A DNA stretch of 64,000 nucleotides from Marasmius tenuissimus (taxonomy: Eukaryota > Basidiomycota > Agaricomycetes > Agaricales > Marasmiaceae): NCBI GenBank assembly GCA_029532415.1, contig JAQOTA010000059.1, positions 186,001 to 250,000 on the forward strand, given 5' to 3'. A program made the position numbers and the translations under genes. This document shows, piece by piece, positions 1 to 12,480 of this stretch (positions are counted from its first letter, which is position 1; the number at the start of each line of letters is the position of its first letter). The notes beneath the pieces are model-generated. The model ran no database searches, was not told where the DNA came from, and worked only from the letters and a program-made list of their open reading frames with translations.

Positions 1-2799
1 TCCGTACGTTTTCTTCAAGCGTCTTCATCAAGAAATATGTCTCTGAGTCTGTCATCTGCTTCGCATGGCGGAGTCTATAGAACTGATGAAGAACATCGAA
101 GCCCCGAATCGGATTTGTGGCTTGTGCTTTAACAAAGTCCTGTTCCAAAGAGAAGTCTTTGACTCAGCTGAGATATCAGAAAGGCAGAGCTTTCACTCAC
201 CGCGGCGAAATAGTGATAGCTATTTGTCTTCCGCCACGCATCGATTCGATGGGCGTTGGCGGTAAGCTCCTTCATACCAGTTTGCTCGTCGTTGAAAACG
301 ACGCCACTTCCAAGCTGCGGAGGACGCGACGAGGAACCTTCAACGAACGGGGAGTTGGGCCAACCTATTGTTGTGGTCCCCGTAACCTCCTCCTCATACC
401 GCGAGGCAAGTCTCACGAATCGCATGGCATATTCCGTAAAGCGAACCCGCACTAGACTCTCTCCGTAGTGGTACTCAATGGCCGATTTGATCTACGAAGA
501 AAGAAACTTTTCAGCTACCACGCCCAGCCGGTACCGAGCTCAAAATTACTCACATCTTCGATGAATAGGTTATCTGTGGTGTTGTCCGTCTTAACAACAA
601 ATTCTTTGTTACCACGACCATCGTCCTCGCCGACGATATTTGCCTCGGCTTTGATCGTTCCCGTCCTGGACATCAACGGAGAGAACAACCCCGTGGTCGT
701 CACTGGGTGAGCGGTGTGAATATCTTTAGACACGGTCACCGTCCCAGTTCCGATATCTAGCATCAGGTCCCACATACGCGATGTACCGAATATGGGATTC
801 GTTACGCCAGCAATGTAGGCGGGGCTACACAGCAAGAAGAAACGCAAAGACCAGTAAGCACATGCACAACCGAAGAACGCTAGCGAAAATTAAGGCTTAC
901 ACGGACTCCCACTCATCCCGATTATTCAGGTTCGCATACGGGAATGCACGCTCGACAAAACCACGTAGCACAGCACCGCATCCTGAGCCCAGGGCACAGG
1001 CCGCCAACACGAAAGTGGATACTTCCCCAGCGGGTCTCTTGTGACCTAGGAAGATGATTCTTTTGCCTGTGACAAGCGCGTTGAAAAGAATGATGATGGG
1101 ATGTGTTTGTGGACCACTCGTGTGTAGATGGGGATGCTGAGGCCCGGATACGAGCTGCGGAGATGAGAACACTTTGACAAGCGTGATCAACGAGTACTGG
1201 TCATGAAACAGTGTCAGTACGAGCACAGGAATCGACAGGGGTAGGGAGGGATATGAGAAAAAAGGAGGTAGTTTGACGTCGAAATTGCCATGCAGTGCAG
1301 GGAAAAGTGCAAGAGGGAACGAAGGGTGTACACGCACGTCACCGACTTCCTCGGGAAATGTAGCTAATGGCATCTTGATGGGTAGCTTGTAATCCTTGTA
1401 GTCCACAACAGTATGAAAAAAGTGGGTATCTTTGGCTATGCCCGATCTGAGTGTTGACGGGTCAAAAGACGATGGCGCTCTGTTGTTGGGAACTCTGGGA
1501 TTGAGATGTGATGAAGCAGAGGAACCATCCGTGGAACGCCGTTTTCGACTAGATCCCACCATCGTACTACTAGCGGAAGCCACACTACTTGCATCCCCTG
1601 TATCCGTTGAATTGGGGTTAGCCAAGTCCAGTCCGCTTTCGTCTCCAACCCATACCGCGCTCCCCCCTAACGTGAATGAAGTCTCCGAAGGTGGACTAGT
1701 TGAAGACGCAGCGGTACTCTCCGTGTCAGCTCTATCTCGTGTGGCTCTCGAAGTAGAGTCCCACTGCTCTCCATTCCCTCCACTTCGCCCTATAGTCCTG
1801 TCATCATGTTTATTCTTGTTGAAGATCTGGTCCTCGAATGTAGTGCTCGATTCCACGGAGGGCGCTGGCCGGTGTTGGGCAGTCGGATTCCAGCTGGCGG
1901 GTCGTGTGTGCTTTTGCTGCATAAACTTTTCCGAGAAAATATCCTTTCGTTCCGAAAGACGCATGATCATCTTTTCCTGTCTTGTGAGCTTGGGAGCACC
2001 AGAAAGGTTCATCGAGTTAACCGCATCGAACAGCCGCGCCAGACAATCTTGAGACGGATTCAGAAGGTAATCGTCGAGAGCCATAAGGAGAACGGGCTAG
2101 CAGGTCCAATGAACCAGTCAGCCATCTGGAAAAGAACGACACATTCTACGACGCACCTTGAATATCTGGATGAAGGGATGCCGTGTACATATCGCCAATG
2201 CTAGCACACGGGCACCTCTGTTACAAGCAACGCTGAGCCTCTTAGAACCGACAAAAATGTCCAAACGACGCACCGATCGAAGTTCTTGTCATGCTTTGTT
2301 CTGACAAGATTAAGCACACATAGCAAATCCGGCTTCGTTTCGTCCTCCTCCCCAGGCAGTCCCTTCGTTTTGATGTCAGGAGAATCCAAGGCGAGTACTG
2401 GCGATATTGTGTTGAATGGGGTTTGGTTGAGGAAAAATACAGTCCAGTCGTCGAGTTGAGTTTCAGCACCGTCCGGTAACATGGACATGGCCAATACCCT
2501 AAGCAGTAAAATGGCCCAATCCAACGATCCATGATATCACAGAATCGGAAGGCGTGAAAAGAGGTTATTGAATGCATAATTGAGGTTCAGATTGTCGGTA
2601 TTCGGACGGGTAGTGTTGGAAAGAGATGTCAACCCTAAAGTTAGAAATCCCATTTCGTTCTTACAACGGATTAAAGAAACTGAACATACGATTCATCGAC
2701 ACCCAGAGGTTGCGGAAATTGGTACTTTAACTGTGCTCCTTCGAGAATGTGAAATTCCGCTAGGAGAACGAAGGAGCAATGGTTCCCTGCGCCCGCCAT
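1..2799 (-). CDS. AFI1: Afi1/MesA-type DENN-SPA polarity protein, 3' end beyond window
   Basis: Likely homolog of yeast Afi1, which binds the GTPase Arf3 at the plasma membrane and maintains the polarity axis. The ATG at 2799 opens the family's N-terminal block (SFVLLAEFHILEGAQLKYQF). After an intron comes SMLPDGAETQLDDWTVFFLN (about 2400-2500), then LLCVLNLVRTKHD and HPFIQIFK. The long exon 2084-897 starts with a helical segment, passes a Ser/Thr-rich linker and ends in the SPA/DENN block (LFNALVTGKRIIFLGHKRPA, then AACALGSGCGAVLRGF). The next exon carries SPAYIAGVTNPIF and DIGTGTVTVSKDI (847-515). Coding continues past 129 (FYRLRHAKQMTDSETYFLMK) to position 1, so the C-terminus is missing. 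The family is firm; exon borders are approximate. In yeast and filamentous fungi this family acts in polarised growth. Confidence 0.85.
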
Positions 2800-4080
2800 T
2801 TTCTCGTTCTCCTATAGTCCTTCTTTCTTATTTTCTCCCTTCCCAGTAGCCAATTCCAATCCTTAACACGTTTAGGCAATCACGGCGTGCGCGATGAGAT
2901 ACGAGAGTTTGAGAGCAGGGGAGGGTGAAGGGATGACAACAGTCTACGGACAAGTTGCAGTTTCAATCGGAATTCGGAATCACGGATGATGCCAGTGAAC
3001 ATGAACATTTGAACATCTACGCTATCGTTCCACAGACCCTATCAGGCTCTGTCGTGCCAGGACAATCCTCAATATACCGTCCTCTCATTCCAGACGACAG
3101 AAGCGAAAAAAAAAAAATCATCAAGTTACTATCATCCACGGAGGCAAGCCTCAGGCAAGGAGGCCAACAAATCAGGATTCCTGGGCGCCGTGCGACTGGA
3201 CAATCGGGACGGTAATTCCATGACATGCAGGCAGTTCTGATTCCGAGTACGATACATCCCAACTCCCATAAAACAGAGCATGAAAGATGTTCTGTTGCTG
3301 ATTCATGATTCACAGCGAGGAATACAAAACCCAGGAAGGGTATATTTGACGAATGCAGACTGGGGTAATGAGCACAGACTTGGATACATGGATCATGCTG
3401 CGGTATGAGCGCGTCCATGGCAGATTGAGTATCACGAACTGGGCTCATTGAGTAGCCTGTGTAGAGCGAACTTCCCTTGAACTTGTTAGATCTCTTGTAC
3501 CCAAGTATATAGCTGTGAAGTGATGGTCCAGAGGAACAGTTAAATCCGCTGTCTTCAATCAATATACGGGTTGCTGCGTGCTAATCCCAAAGAGGCTATC
3601 GATGACAACAATTCTATAGTCTCCCCTAGGCAGAACTACAAACACCTACGGCCAATTGAGCGTTGTCGGAGAGCGCTTCAGGCCACCCTCGCTAACTATC
3701 CAACTGATTCTGACATGGTGAAGAGATTATTGATACATTGAACGTCCACAGTATAAATCATATATCAATACACAGGCTCCTGTTGTGATTACTACGCGCG
3801 AATCTGTCGACAGAGATCATGTGTATACCTCCAAATTCAGCCTCCCAATTCATGGAAGCCAAGACTCGTCAAGCCGACCATCTACATGTACCATCCGCAA
3901 CGTCAAACAATATACGAATAAAGATGAACGAGCGCAAGTGCTGTGAGTGAAGGCAGGCAATATGTATGATGCGGTAGCGCGAAAATTAGTTCGTGAACTG
4001 TAAGGTTCGTTCCATTCCCAGGTATTCAAAGAAGTAATAAAAAAATCAAACGAGCGAGCAAGCAAAAACACACGACCTCA
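2800..4080. other. Intergenic region, no gene recognised
   Basis: This lies upstream of the Afi1-type gene and downstream of the aspartic protease; both read leftward. A 181-codon open frame on the minus strand (3562-3017) shows no family motif and no coding-like composition. A 12-13 base A run lies near 3106-3118. I see no RNA gene. Confidence 0.5.
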
Positions 4081-6185
4081 TCACAGTAATGCAGAGGAGA
4101 GCCCGAAGACGACAGTAACGCAAAGCACCGCCATCGCAGTGACCGAAGACACCTTGAACGCGGCGTTATTGCTGCCACTTGATCCGGCGTTCGAAGGACC
4201 AGAACCGGGGGAGCCTGAAGAAGTTGGGGAGAAAGTGCCAGTGAGCCCATTTGTTGCCGTCGGAGTGGATGCGAACGTTGGGACCATACCTGATGATCCC
4301 CCAGCTGCATCGGACAACTCTGCGAACCCGATTTGGGGTGGGCTAGAGGCGCGGAAGACGGAATATACATTTTTCTGAATGATGGTCAACAAATGGAATC
4401 CTCGGCGTGATGTGAATTGGTACATACCAAGAAGGTTGCCCCGACGACCCAGTGCGGGCTGCCGCCTCCACTGATGATACTACTTCCGCGAGAGAGATCA
4501 AAGATCCCTCCTACACATTGGTTGCTACCGATAGAGGCACGGCCGAGGTTCATATCCTGAGCGGAGATGGGCCAGCTCTTTCCACCGTAGGACATAGTAG
4601 CGGTAACATCCGTATCACACGCTGTTGATGGCAAACAAATTTGTTAATTACGCGCCTGGAGCTAACGACTATACCACTCACGGAAGGAGAAAAACCCGGG
4701 CATATCGTCTACCGTATCCGATCCAGGAATGGCTTCGTAGAATGCCCTCACATCATCCGTAGGCCCGCCGATGAGAGTAGTTCCTGTGTCAATAGCGGAA
4801 AGAGCGTTGGCGGATGATATGGCGATGTTTTGGCCGTTCATCGTCAAGCCTGACGGACGAAATGAGTAACGATAAGGAAGAGGAGAAACAGATGGACCAA
4901 ATGCCACGCACTTCTAAGATTAAGGAGCCAGAAGCTAGGTTGACCGACGGTATTCAAAAACTCAATATCTCCCTTGAATAATGTCTGATTCGTCCCCCCA
5001 AGAGTCATCACGCCCCCGGGTGCCTCCGTCTGCCTATTACGCGTCCCCCTCAACCTCGTCATCCAGAATGACATGTCTGGGCTCTCAAGTTCTCCATTAT
5101 TCAGAAGAGCTTGCCATAACGGCGTGCTCCTGGTCGAGGCGATGGTATTGAATGCAAGCCCCAAAATTCCAGAAACGGTTCCGTCTAGCAAATTCGCAGT
5201 CACCCGCGATACAGACACTAGAGATTAATTAGTTGAAAATTCGGAAAGAAGTATGAACGGCGACGTACGGAAAGTCTGAGAGTTTATGGTGAACGGCCCA
5301 AATGAGACCGTGTCGGTGAAAGCAGTACCGCTCACAGCACCTGAGCCGTAGGTGATAGAGACTTGGCGATTGGTGTTTGCCGACGAAGACGACCTTGAAG
5401 AATCGAAGGCTGGTGTACTGGAATCACACGTGGTACAGCTCGTCGATGCCACCCAAAGGTCTGAGGACCCGGTGTCGAGAATGACGTTGAACGGTTGTGG
5501 TCTACGGGTAAAAGGCAATGAGTTTGACCGAAAAGAAACACAAGAGTCCCAAGTTAGAGAGCCGGGTTGACGTCATGTTCGATGAAAGGCCAAGCGCAGT
5601 CTGAGTTTTACGCGGCATCTCTAAGTGACCCAAGCCGAGGACAACTCGACAAGGAAATATTGGTCTTGGGCGTGGACAGATGTTGTTCTTCTTGGGCAGG
5701 TATGAATGATGAACGATGGGTGCCTTAAATGTGCCTCCGGAGTGTCCGGTGGAGGGCAACATAGAGTGATGGACGTCGCCAGTGTTGGCAAGACACCATC
5801 CGCATCGTGACAAATAGGACCAGAGACCAGGGCAAACCAAACTTCACTCACGGCGTTCCTATGTTGACTGTACCAAAGTAACTGGCATCCGTTTGCTAAT
5901 TGTGAATCGAGTCAGGCGTCCTGCTGTACCACAGGGAAAGAAGAAACGAGCCTGGTTGGTCATGGGTATAGCTGCTGCTTGTGCACGTCTACCAGCCCTT
6001 CTCGTATTCGAACCATAACCGTATTTGGATGCGAGCCCATCAGCAACTGAGTTCCAGTATTTATGGTCGATGCCTTCAGTCTTCTGGTTTTCGGTGTCTC
6101 GGACAGTTAGCGGGATGTGTATCGGTTCTGCATTCGCATTTGCGGCGAATAATAAAATTGAAAGAGAGAGAGCTAAGGGTAACAT
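4081..6185 (-). CDS. Secreted, probably GPI-anchored pepsin-type aspartic protease (family A1)
   Basis: Endopeptidase of the pepsin fold. The ATG at 6185 begins a signal peptide (MLPLALSLSILLFAANANA) and is followed by a propeptide with basic RR sites. The first catalytic motif is ILDTGSSDLW (about 5480). Next come the flap segment YGSG (near 5350), GILGLAF, and the second catalytic motif AIDTGTTLIGGP (about 4790). The conserved end GGSPHWVVGATFL is followed by FRASSPPQIGFAEL. After the protease fold the protein has a Ser/Gly/Thr/Pro-rich stalk and a hydrophobic tail ending in LSSALL, which is the pattern of GPI-anchor addition. The gene is split by about six short introns. Both catalytic aspartates are present, so it should be active at the cell surface or wall, like yapsin-type proteases. 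The substrate is unknown. Confidence 0.9.
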
Positions 6186-6237
6186 GAGGGAGGGGGGATT
6201 GACGAGCGACAATCATCCATCATTTCTTCACACTTAA

Positions 6238-6245
6238 TATTTATA
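6238..6245 (-). promoter_or_regulatory. TATA box of the aspartic protease gene
   Basis: The minus strand reads TATAAATA about 53 bases upstream of the protease ATG at 6185. An ATG at 6223 (minus strand) opens a 16-codon frame that overlaps the main start and stops at 6173. It would matter only if transcription begins upstream of 6223, which is just 15 bases from this box. Confidence 0.55.
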
Positions 6246-6253
6246 GAGAGGAA

Positions 6254-6265
6254 TTAGGGTTAGGG
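6254..6265 (+). repeat. Two telomere-type repeats, TTAGGG x2
   Basis: A perfect TTAGGGTTAGGG lies just upstream of the protease TATA box. TTAGGG is the telomere unit of most filamentous fungi. Two units in a promoter may be chance, or a binding site for a telobox-type Myb factor such as Tbf1. Confidence 0.5.
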
Positions 6266-7584
6266 TCTACCGTGGGTAGCGCCAAGGTGGCGCAGCCCAA
6301 CTTTAGCCATCACTGTCAGCGCCACCAGTCATTCGCGTGTCGTTGCATGGTAATACTCGAAATTGGAGGCGAAATACTATGAGATATTTTCAAGGCCGCG
6401 CTGTAATACGCGGATAGCGACCGTATCGAGCAAGCATCGAGGGTATTGTACTAGAATCGGACCGGTGGGACTGGCCTTGGCACAACAGCTTGGGCTGTGG
6501 GGCTCATTAATCGACGGTGTGAACTGACACAGATGACTACACCGCAGCAAGATGGGCACTCTTGGGTGTCATACAACAAAAGGATTACCCGGAGGAGCAG
6601 ATACCAGAGCACTGGCAGGATCGCACACTGGTCATGATTGAGGGGCCTGGGGATGACGAATCGGAGGCAAATGTATTGAGACCAAAGCAGTATTGTTGAG
6701 CCGGCGGAGCTCGAGGAAGCTCGAGAGTCGATCAAGATGAAAGCCGAGTATCGTTTCGAAGTGATTGACGTTGAATGTTGCCAGGGTTATTCGTCTGACG
6801 AATACTATGCAGACACAAAGTACAGAGTCTCTCCCCAGTGTTGTTGAACGAGCCAGAAAGAGAACTCTTTCGCAACATGGTTTAGTGGTGGAGACACAAC
6901 AGCACAAGGGAATCAGCCACTCGAAGCTTGAACCCGAACTTGAAGGCACCTTCTCCCTTACCGCCCTGTTTTGACGGATCTGGAGGGCCCGGTGCGGTTG
7001 TTAGTACTAAAGTCTGCACATGATACGTAGAAAAAAACACCCAGTCTTCACGCACATGCATTGAACTCGAATTACTCGAAGGGTTCTCCTCGTTCGGATA
7101 CATCCCGAATGGTTTAACGGTGACCTCGAGTCGACCTCAAGTCCCAGTTTTCCTCGGCATCACTGTGTGCCAGTACACCATGATGTTGACAGTGGTCTTA
7201 GGTGAGGTATACACACGGCAACAGTGAGGACACAGCACTACAACAATGCCTCGACGAGATCTGAACGCGACTGGGCGTGTCTGGCTCAGGTGCACATCCT
7301 CCGACATTAAGTCAGATGCTACCTCAAGGTGCAAGCGAATCTGAAGAACTTTCTGTTTTAGTCATCATCGACATATTCATCCAAACTCAAATTTCTGTCC
7401 GTCCTTTTTTTAGGAGTTGAAGGGTTTTTTGCTGTCACGGTAGCATGGGGTGGCATGCGGCGTTACTTGGGTGAGGCCGGTGAGAGCGAGGGTGAGAAAG
7501 GTGCCGTCATTAAGCGCGCTGTATGCAGTTGCCATCCCCCGGCATTGCCAGGGTTGCTTCCAACGCTCATGATCACTCCCACCA
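6266..7584. other. Divergent promoter region, no gene recognised
   Basis: About 1.3 kb separates the protease (leftward) from the Bre4-like gene (rightward). Open frames on both strands are about 100 codons or less and carry no recognisable motif. It should contain both promoters. Confidence 0.5.
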
Positions 7585-10500
7585 ATGACCTCTAAGCAAA
7601 ACGGCAGCAGCGAAGCTGTTCCAGTCTCCTCATCATGGGTGTCTTTCACTCATCCGACGATCTCAGAGCACATACAAGGTGGCGATGACAACGATTCTAC
7701 TCGCTTTGTTGGCAGCCCAGAAGCACTGCACATAGACTCTTCGCCTACTGCAGGAACTAGTCGTCCTGCCTTTGGCCGCAGTAGCTCCTCTCCGCAAGCT
7801 TTCTCTCGAAGACCGACATCCAACAGGCTGCCGTCACACGGTCTGTCGAGTACACCGAAACAGTCAAAACAACCAGAATGGTCCGTTTTTGGACAGTTGA
7901 TGGAGAACGAAGGTCAAATGGGGACCCCCGGCTCTGTCATGATGAGGAGGAGGAGACGACCGCAGGACGGTGACGCGACACCTAGAGGGAGCTTGGAGGA
8001 TTCTTATTTTGGAGGAAATGTCTCATCACCCGTCGTGGAACAACAGGCAATCAACCAGCTCGGGGATGGAACAGATAGGATGCAGTCAGATACAGAAAGT
8101 TCGGATTCGGATTCGGACTCTGATTCTGACACGGAGAGCACGCATTCAGCCAGGTCTTTACCCCCTCCTATTCGTGAAGAAACAACCCCCAAATGGTATT
8201 CACCAAGCCGAATTCCCCAGATACCTGTTCTGTACCGGAATATCCTAAAATGCTCCATAGCATACTTCGTAGCTTCCCTTTTCACCTACAACGATTACCT
8301 TTCGAGTTTCATGAGCGATTTAGTCTCGTACGGACCCGGAGGGGGGAAACCATTGGCTAGCGGTCATATGGTAGCGACGGTGTAAGCTGTTCTCTCAACT
8401 ATAGGCTATTCTATTGTGCTGAAACTTGCGCAGCGCGGTCTACTTCAACCCAGCTAAAACAATGGGAGGAATGCTCGAAGCAGACATCTTTTGTATCTTC
8501 GGCCTGTTCTATTCGGCGTTTGTTGCGCTTGCAAGCATGTCAATGTTCTGGTGGATTGATCTGAAGCCTGGATGGGAGTGGTTGGCCGACGTCGTTGCGA
8601 TCGTATGGGTTGGGGTTAGCATGAGTTTTATGGCTTGGATGAAGGTTTGGATGGCCAACCCTCAGTTCGGAACAGCCTGTAGTATGATGTCGATTATCAT
8701 CTTTGTTGTGTGCGCCCCATTTTTCTTTGCATTTCGTGGTGATCCTGACCCTCGGACAGTGTCGTGAAAGAGGGTGGCTGGCAGACGTTGCTTCAAGTGA
8801 CCTTTATCGTTTCCTGCGGCATCGTGATATCGAATATTGTGTGCTATCTGATTTGGCCTACGACCGCGACGTCCAATCTCCAGACGAACACGACGAAAAC
8901 CCTCGATTCATTCTCTACCCTACTCGACATGATCACGGACACGTTCCTCCTCGAGGAGAGCCACAAAAAGAGCCAAGGAAAACTGCAGCGAGCCGTCGAA
9001 GCTCACCAGAGCAGTTTCACAAGTCTCAAGAAGAACCTCAAGGAAGCCAACAGCGAGTGGTATTTCTGGGGACGATTCAGGGCGCCCATAGTCGCAGACT
9101 ACCCATCCCCAGACGACGGTTTGGAACAAGGTCTCCCCCGACCAATACAGACTGAGAACAGACGTCAGAGGGCTTACGAGGATGCGATCGACTCTCTCAA
9201 TCGCCTTGGCCAGCATTTGAATGGTCTCCGGAGTGGCACGAGATTGCAGTATGAGCTTACCAAGGCCGGTGTCGTGGAGAAGAAAATCAAACCAAGGAAG
9301 GGTCATGGGAAGCGGAACGGCACTGGGGCGGTAAACGGGACTGATCAAGGACCATTAGTGGATATCAGTGTGCCTGAGGAAACGCAACCAGAGGTACCAG
9401 GGGAGGATGACGAGGAGACGGCGGTGTTGAAGGCAGCGGCTGCAATGTTCGGAGATCTGGTAGACGATCTGGGGCCACCGTTGAAGGCACTTTCTGTGGG
9501 TCTCCTCCTGTATGTTAGGGGGCGAGTGCTGAATTCATTGCATCGTATAGACGACTTGCATAACTTCTCTGAAACGCCTCCGCGAATCTTTCGTTCAATC
9601 TCATACACAAATTCATTATCACCTACATCACCATCACCGTCGAAGTCGGAACAAGCGGCGAAAGACCGTCTTCCACCCAGGAGAATTTTCTGAGCTCACC
9701 GCCGACATCGACAAGGCTTTGATGCGTTTCGAAAGTACCTCAAATCACGCGGTTCTGAGATTGTACCGGAAGAGCGACGTTATATCGAGCTTCGGCGTGT
9801 CACCGACCGTTCCATTCTCCTCGCAACATATGGCTGAATCGCTGAACAGTAGTGTGGGGAGTATACGGAGTCTGCCCGCTGGTACCGATGAGCGCCTTGG
9901 GAAATCTTTGTTCGGCCCGGACGATAATTTCCTGGTGGGACAGGAAAACGAACACGTCTTTTTGGTATACTTGTGAGTGCGCTTCTCTATGTACCATTTT
10001 CGTCGCTGAAGCAAAGCTTGATATAGTTTCATCTTCACACTACAAGAGTTTTCGCGGGAGCTCACGTCTTTGGTGGATGCAATGGAGAGGATTTACACGA
10101 TTGAACAGCAGCGGCTCACCTGGTCTCGGTGGTGGGCACGAATGTGCACCGTGTCCATGAATTGCGTGAAGGGTATATCTAGGTTGTGGAGGAAGGAAGA
10201 CGCGACCGCGCGCAAACGTTCGAAATCCAGAGTTGGCCTGAGGAAGCGTTTATGTGAGCTCCGTCTGCTACGATGACATTTCCCATACTGACCTTCTGTG
10301 GTAGCCCAGTATATCATATCCGCCGAAAAGCGTGCAGGTCGACCGTGGTTCCCTAAGGTCCGACCTCATGCACCGAATACGGGGCAAACGCCGTCGAGGA
10401 AGGAAATGTCGTTTACGGGCAGGATGAAGCAACGATTATGGTCATTTGGGAATAGGTTGACTGAGAGGGATGCCAAATATGCGATCAAGACTGGTATGGC

Positions 10501-12120
10501 CACGGCCATCCTGGCTGCACCAGCTTTCTTCGATTCGACTCGGCCCATCTTTGTTCGATATTACGGCGATTGGGCTTTGATTTCTGTAAGCTACCTTCTG
10601 TCCTGCTCCAGTGTTCTTGCGCTTATAATCCTGTCCGTGCAGTACTTTGTTGTCATGTCCCCTACGATAGGTCAAACTAACTTTATGGGACTTCATCGTG
10701 TTCTGGGAACGCTGTCAGTCCATCGTTACTTTGGACTTGCCACTTACTCACATTGAACCTTCCAACAGTTTCAGCGCCGTCGTTGCTGCAACAGTCTATT
10801 CCCTTTTCCCCGAAAATGCGGTCGTACTCTCGATCTTTGGTTTCTTTTACTCGATACCGTGTTTCTACCTGCTAGTCGGTCAACCGAAGTATGCGCCATC
10901 AGCGAGATTCTTGTTGTTGACGTATAATCTGACATGCTTGTATTGGTGAGATATCCTTTCACCAGCGCACGCTTCTGACTGACTTGTTTTGAACCCAGTT
11001 ATAACGTCCGAGTACGAGACATCTCGGTGATAGAAGTCGCTAAGCATCGTGCGCTTGCTGTTACTGTTGGTGTTGTTTGGGCGTGGTTGGTGTCGAGGTT
11101 TTGGTGGCCTTCTGAGGCTCGACGTGAGTTAGGTCGAGGACTGGGAGAGTGAGTCGGCATTTCCTCGAGTTTGTAGTTAGGTGAATCCACCGTACTGACG
11201 CATTTTGAATCAGGCTTTGCTTAAACATGGGATGGTTGTACACGCGTCTTGTGGCTTCAAACTCGTTTGCGCCCGAATACAAAGATGACGAAGAGAGCGA
11301 TGATGATTCTCGACCACCGGATTCGTTGATGTCGCCTCAACAAACAAGGCTGAACAATTCCATCCAGGAGTTCATGGCTATGTGAGTGCTTTATTGTCAG
11401 GCCTTTGGCTCCTTTCCCTTACGATGGTTTGGTTGCGCCAGGGAACTTCACCTCCAGATCAAACTCATCGAACTCCAAGGACTTCTGGCACAGACACAAC
11501 ATGAGCCACGAATGAAGGGACCTTTCCCTGTCGCACTCTACCGGAGCATCTTGACCAGTCTGCAGACGATTCTGGACAGGCTCCATAGTATGCGATGTGT
11601 GACGACAAGGGAAGAGTGGTACACCGTAAGTTACCTTGTCGCCCGACAGGCAGACGTGAAGACTCACGAGTTGACTGTTGTACAGAGCGTTCGGCAAGAC
11701 TTTATTCTCCCAGTTCAGAGGGAGCGTCGTGACATGGTCGGCAACATCATACTATTTTTCTCGACTTTGGCCTCCGCATTCCAACTCAAGGCGCCGCTAC
11801 CTCCCTATCTTCCTCCCGCAGAAGAGTCACGGCAGAGACTGGTGAGTGTCTACTTGGCTCCTTTTCTTCGTTCCTCCCCATTTGCTCATCACGTACTTGT
11901 CCAGGTTGACGCTATCAGGGGACTGGAAGTGGTGCGCAACCGCGACGTAAAAGGGTCGAGGCAGCTTCTGTTCTTCGCTTATGCTTTGACAATGAAGGGT
12001 GTCACTCAAGAGTTGAAGGTCCTCGGGCGAACCCTCCAGGATGCTTTCGGAGTGATTGGACAGAGTCCGGAGGAATTTGAGGCACTGTTTGTATACGATG
12101 AAGAGACAAGTAGGAGATGA
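7585..12120 (+). CDS. Bre4-like ER membrane transporter (DUF2422/DUF2421, aromatic acid exporter type)
   Basis: Large polytopic membrane protein of the fungal putative ER transporter family, related to brefeldin-A-sensitivity protein Bre4. The N-terminus (7585-8200) is Ser-rich and hydrophilic, with an acidic Ser-Asp run (8101-8130). The first membrane block includes SIAYFVASLFTY, then SAVYFNPAKTMGGM, the FWW segment (about 8545) and QTLLQVTFIVSCGIVISNIV (8785). A long soluble part follows (8900-10400). The second membrane block starts at YAIKTGMATAILAAPAFF (10480) and includes WALISVYFVVMSPTIGQTN and FSAVVAATVYSLFP, ending with VAVTVGVVWAWLVSRFWWPS-like sequence (11060-11110). The helical C-terminal domain ends at the TGA at 12118. 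More than ten short introns are implied. The transported substrate is unknown. The start ATG is in frame with the Ser-rich leader. Confidence 0.85.
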
Positions 12121-12480
12121 AGCAACAGTTTACCGACACACAATTCTACTGGATGATACCCGTTTACTTATTAGATGGCTTAGTTACTCGTAATGACCCT
12201 CATGATGTCTGTTTACGCCACGTTGTGAACCGTGCTTTGTTCCAATTCAAGGTACGGCCATTCGTGTGGCTGTGACCCTGCTTTGTCCCTTGTCACTCAC
12301 GATCGCGTCTGCGTCAAGGCGTCGAGCTCGTTTAGTGTTCGTTACTCATACATCTCACGTCCCTCACGCCGTCGAGGCTGACATTAGAGGCGAGAATGGA
12401 TGGGGGACTGAAGGATCTCCAGAGTGCGTTGCCTTGTGTTCCACTATTGACCTCGCATTCTGACGTTTTATGGAGATCTT
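12121..12480. other. Short intergenic region
   Basis: The two neighbours both read rightward. An N-terminal exon of the API5-like gene may lie here, because its predicted N-terminus is about 15-20 residues shorter than animal API5. No motif could be matched. Confidence 0.4.

Noticed and set aside
1432..2052. 206-codon open frame on the plus strand
   Set aside because: It is antisense to the Ser/Thr-rich exon of the Afi1-type gene and has no motif of its own. Its first codon context is also poor.
3106..3118. Poly(A) run as a sign of a retrotransposed copy
   Set aside because: No adjacent intronless gene copy or target-site repeat is visible.
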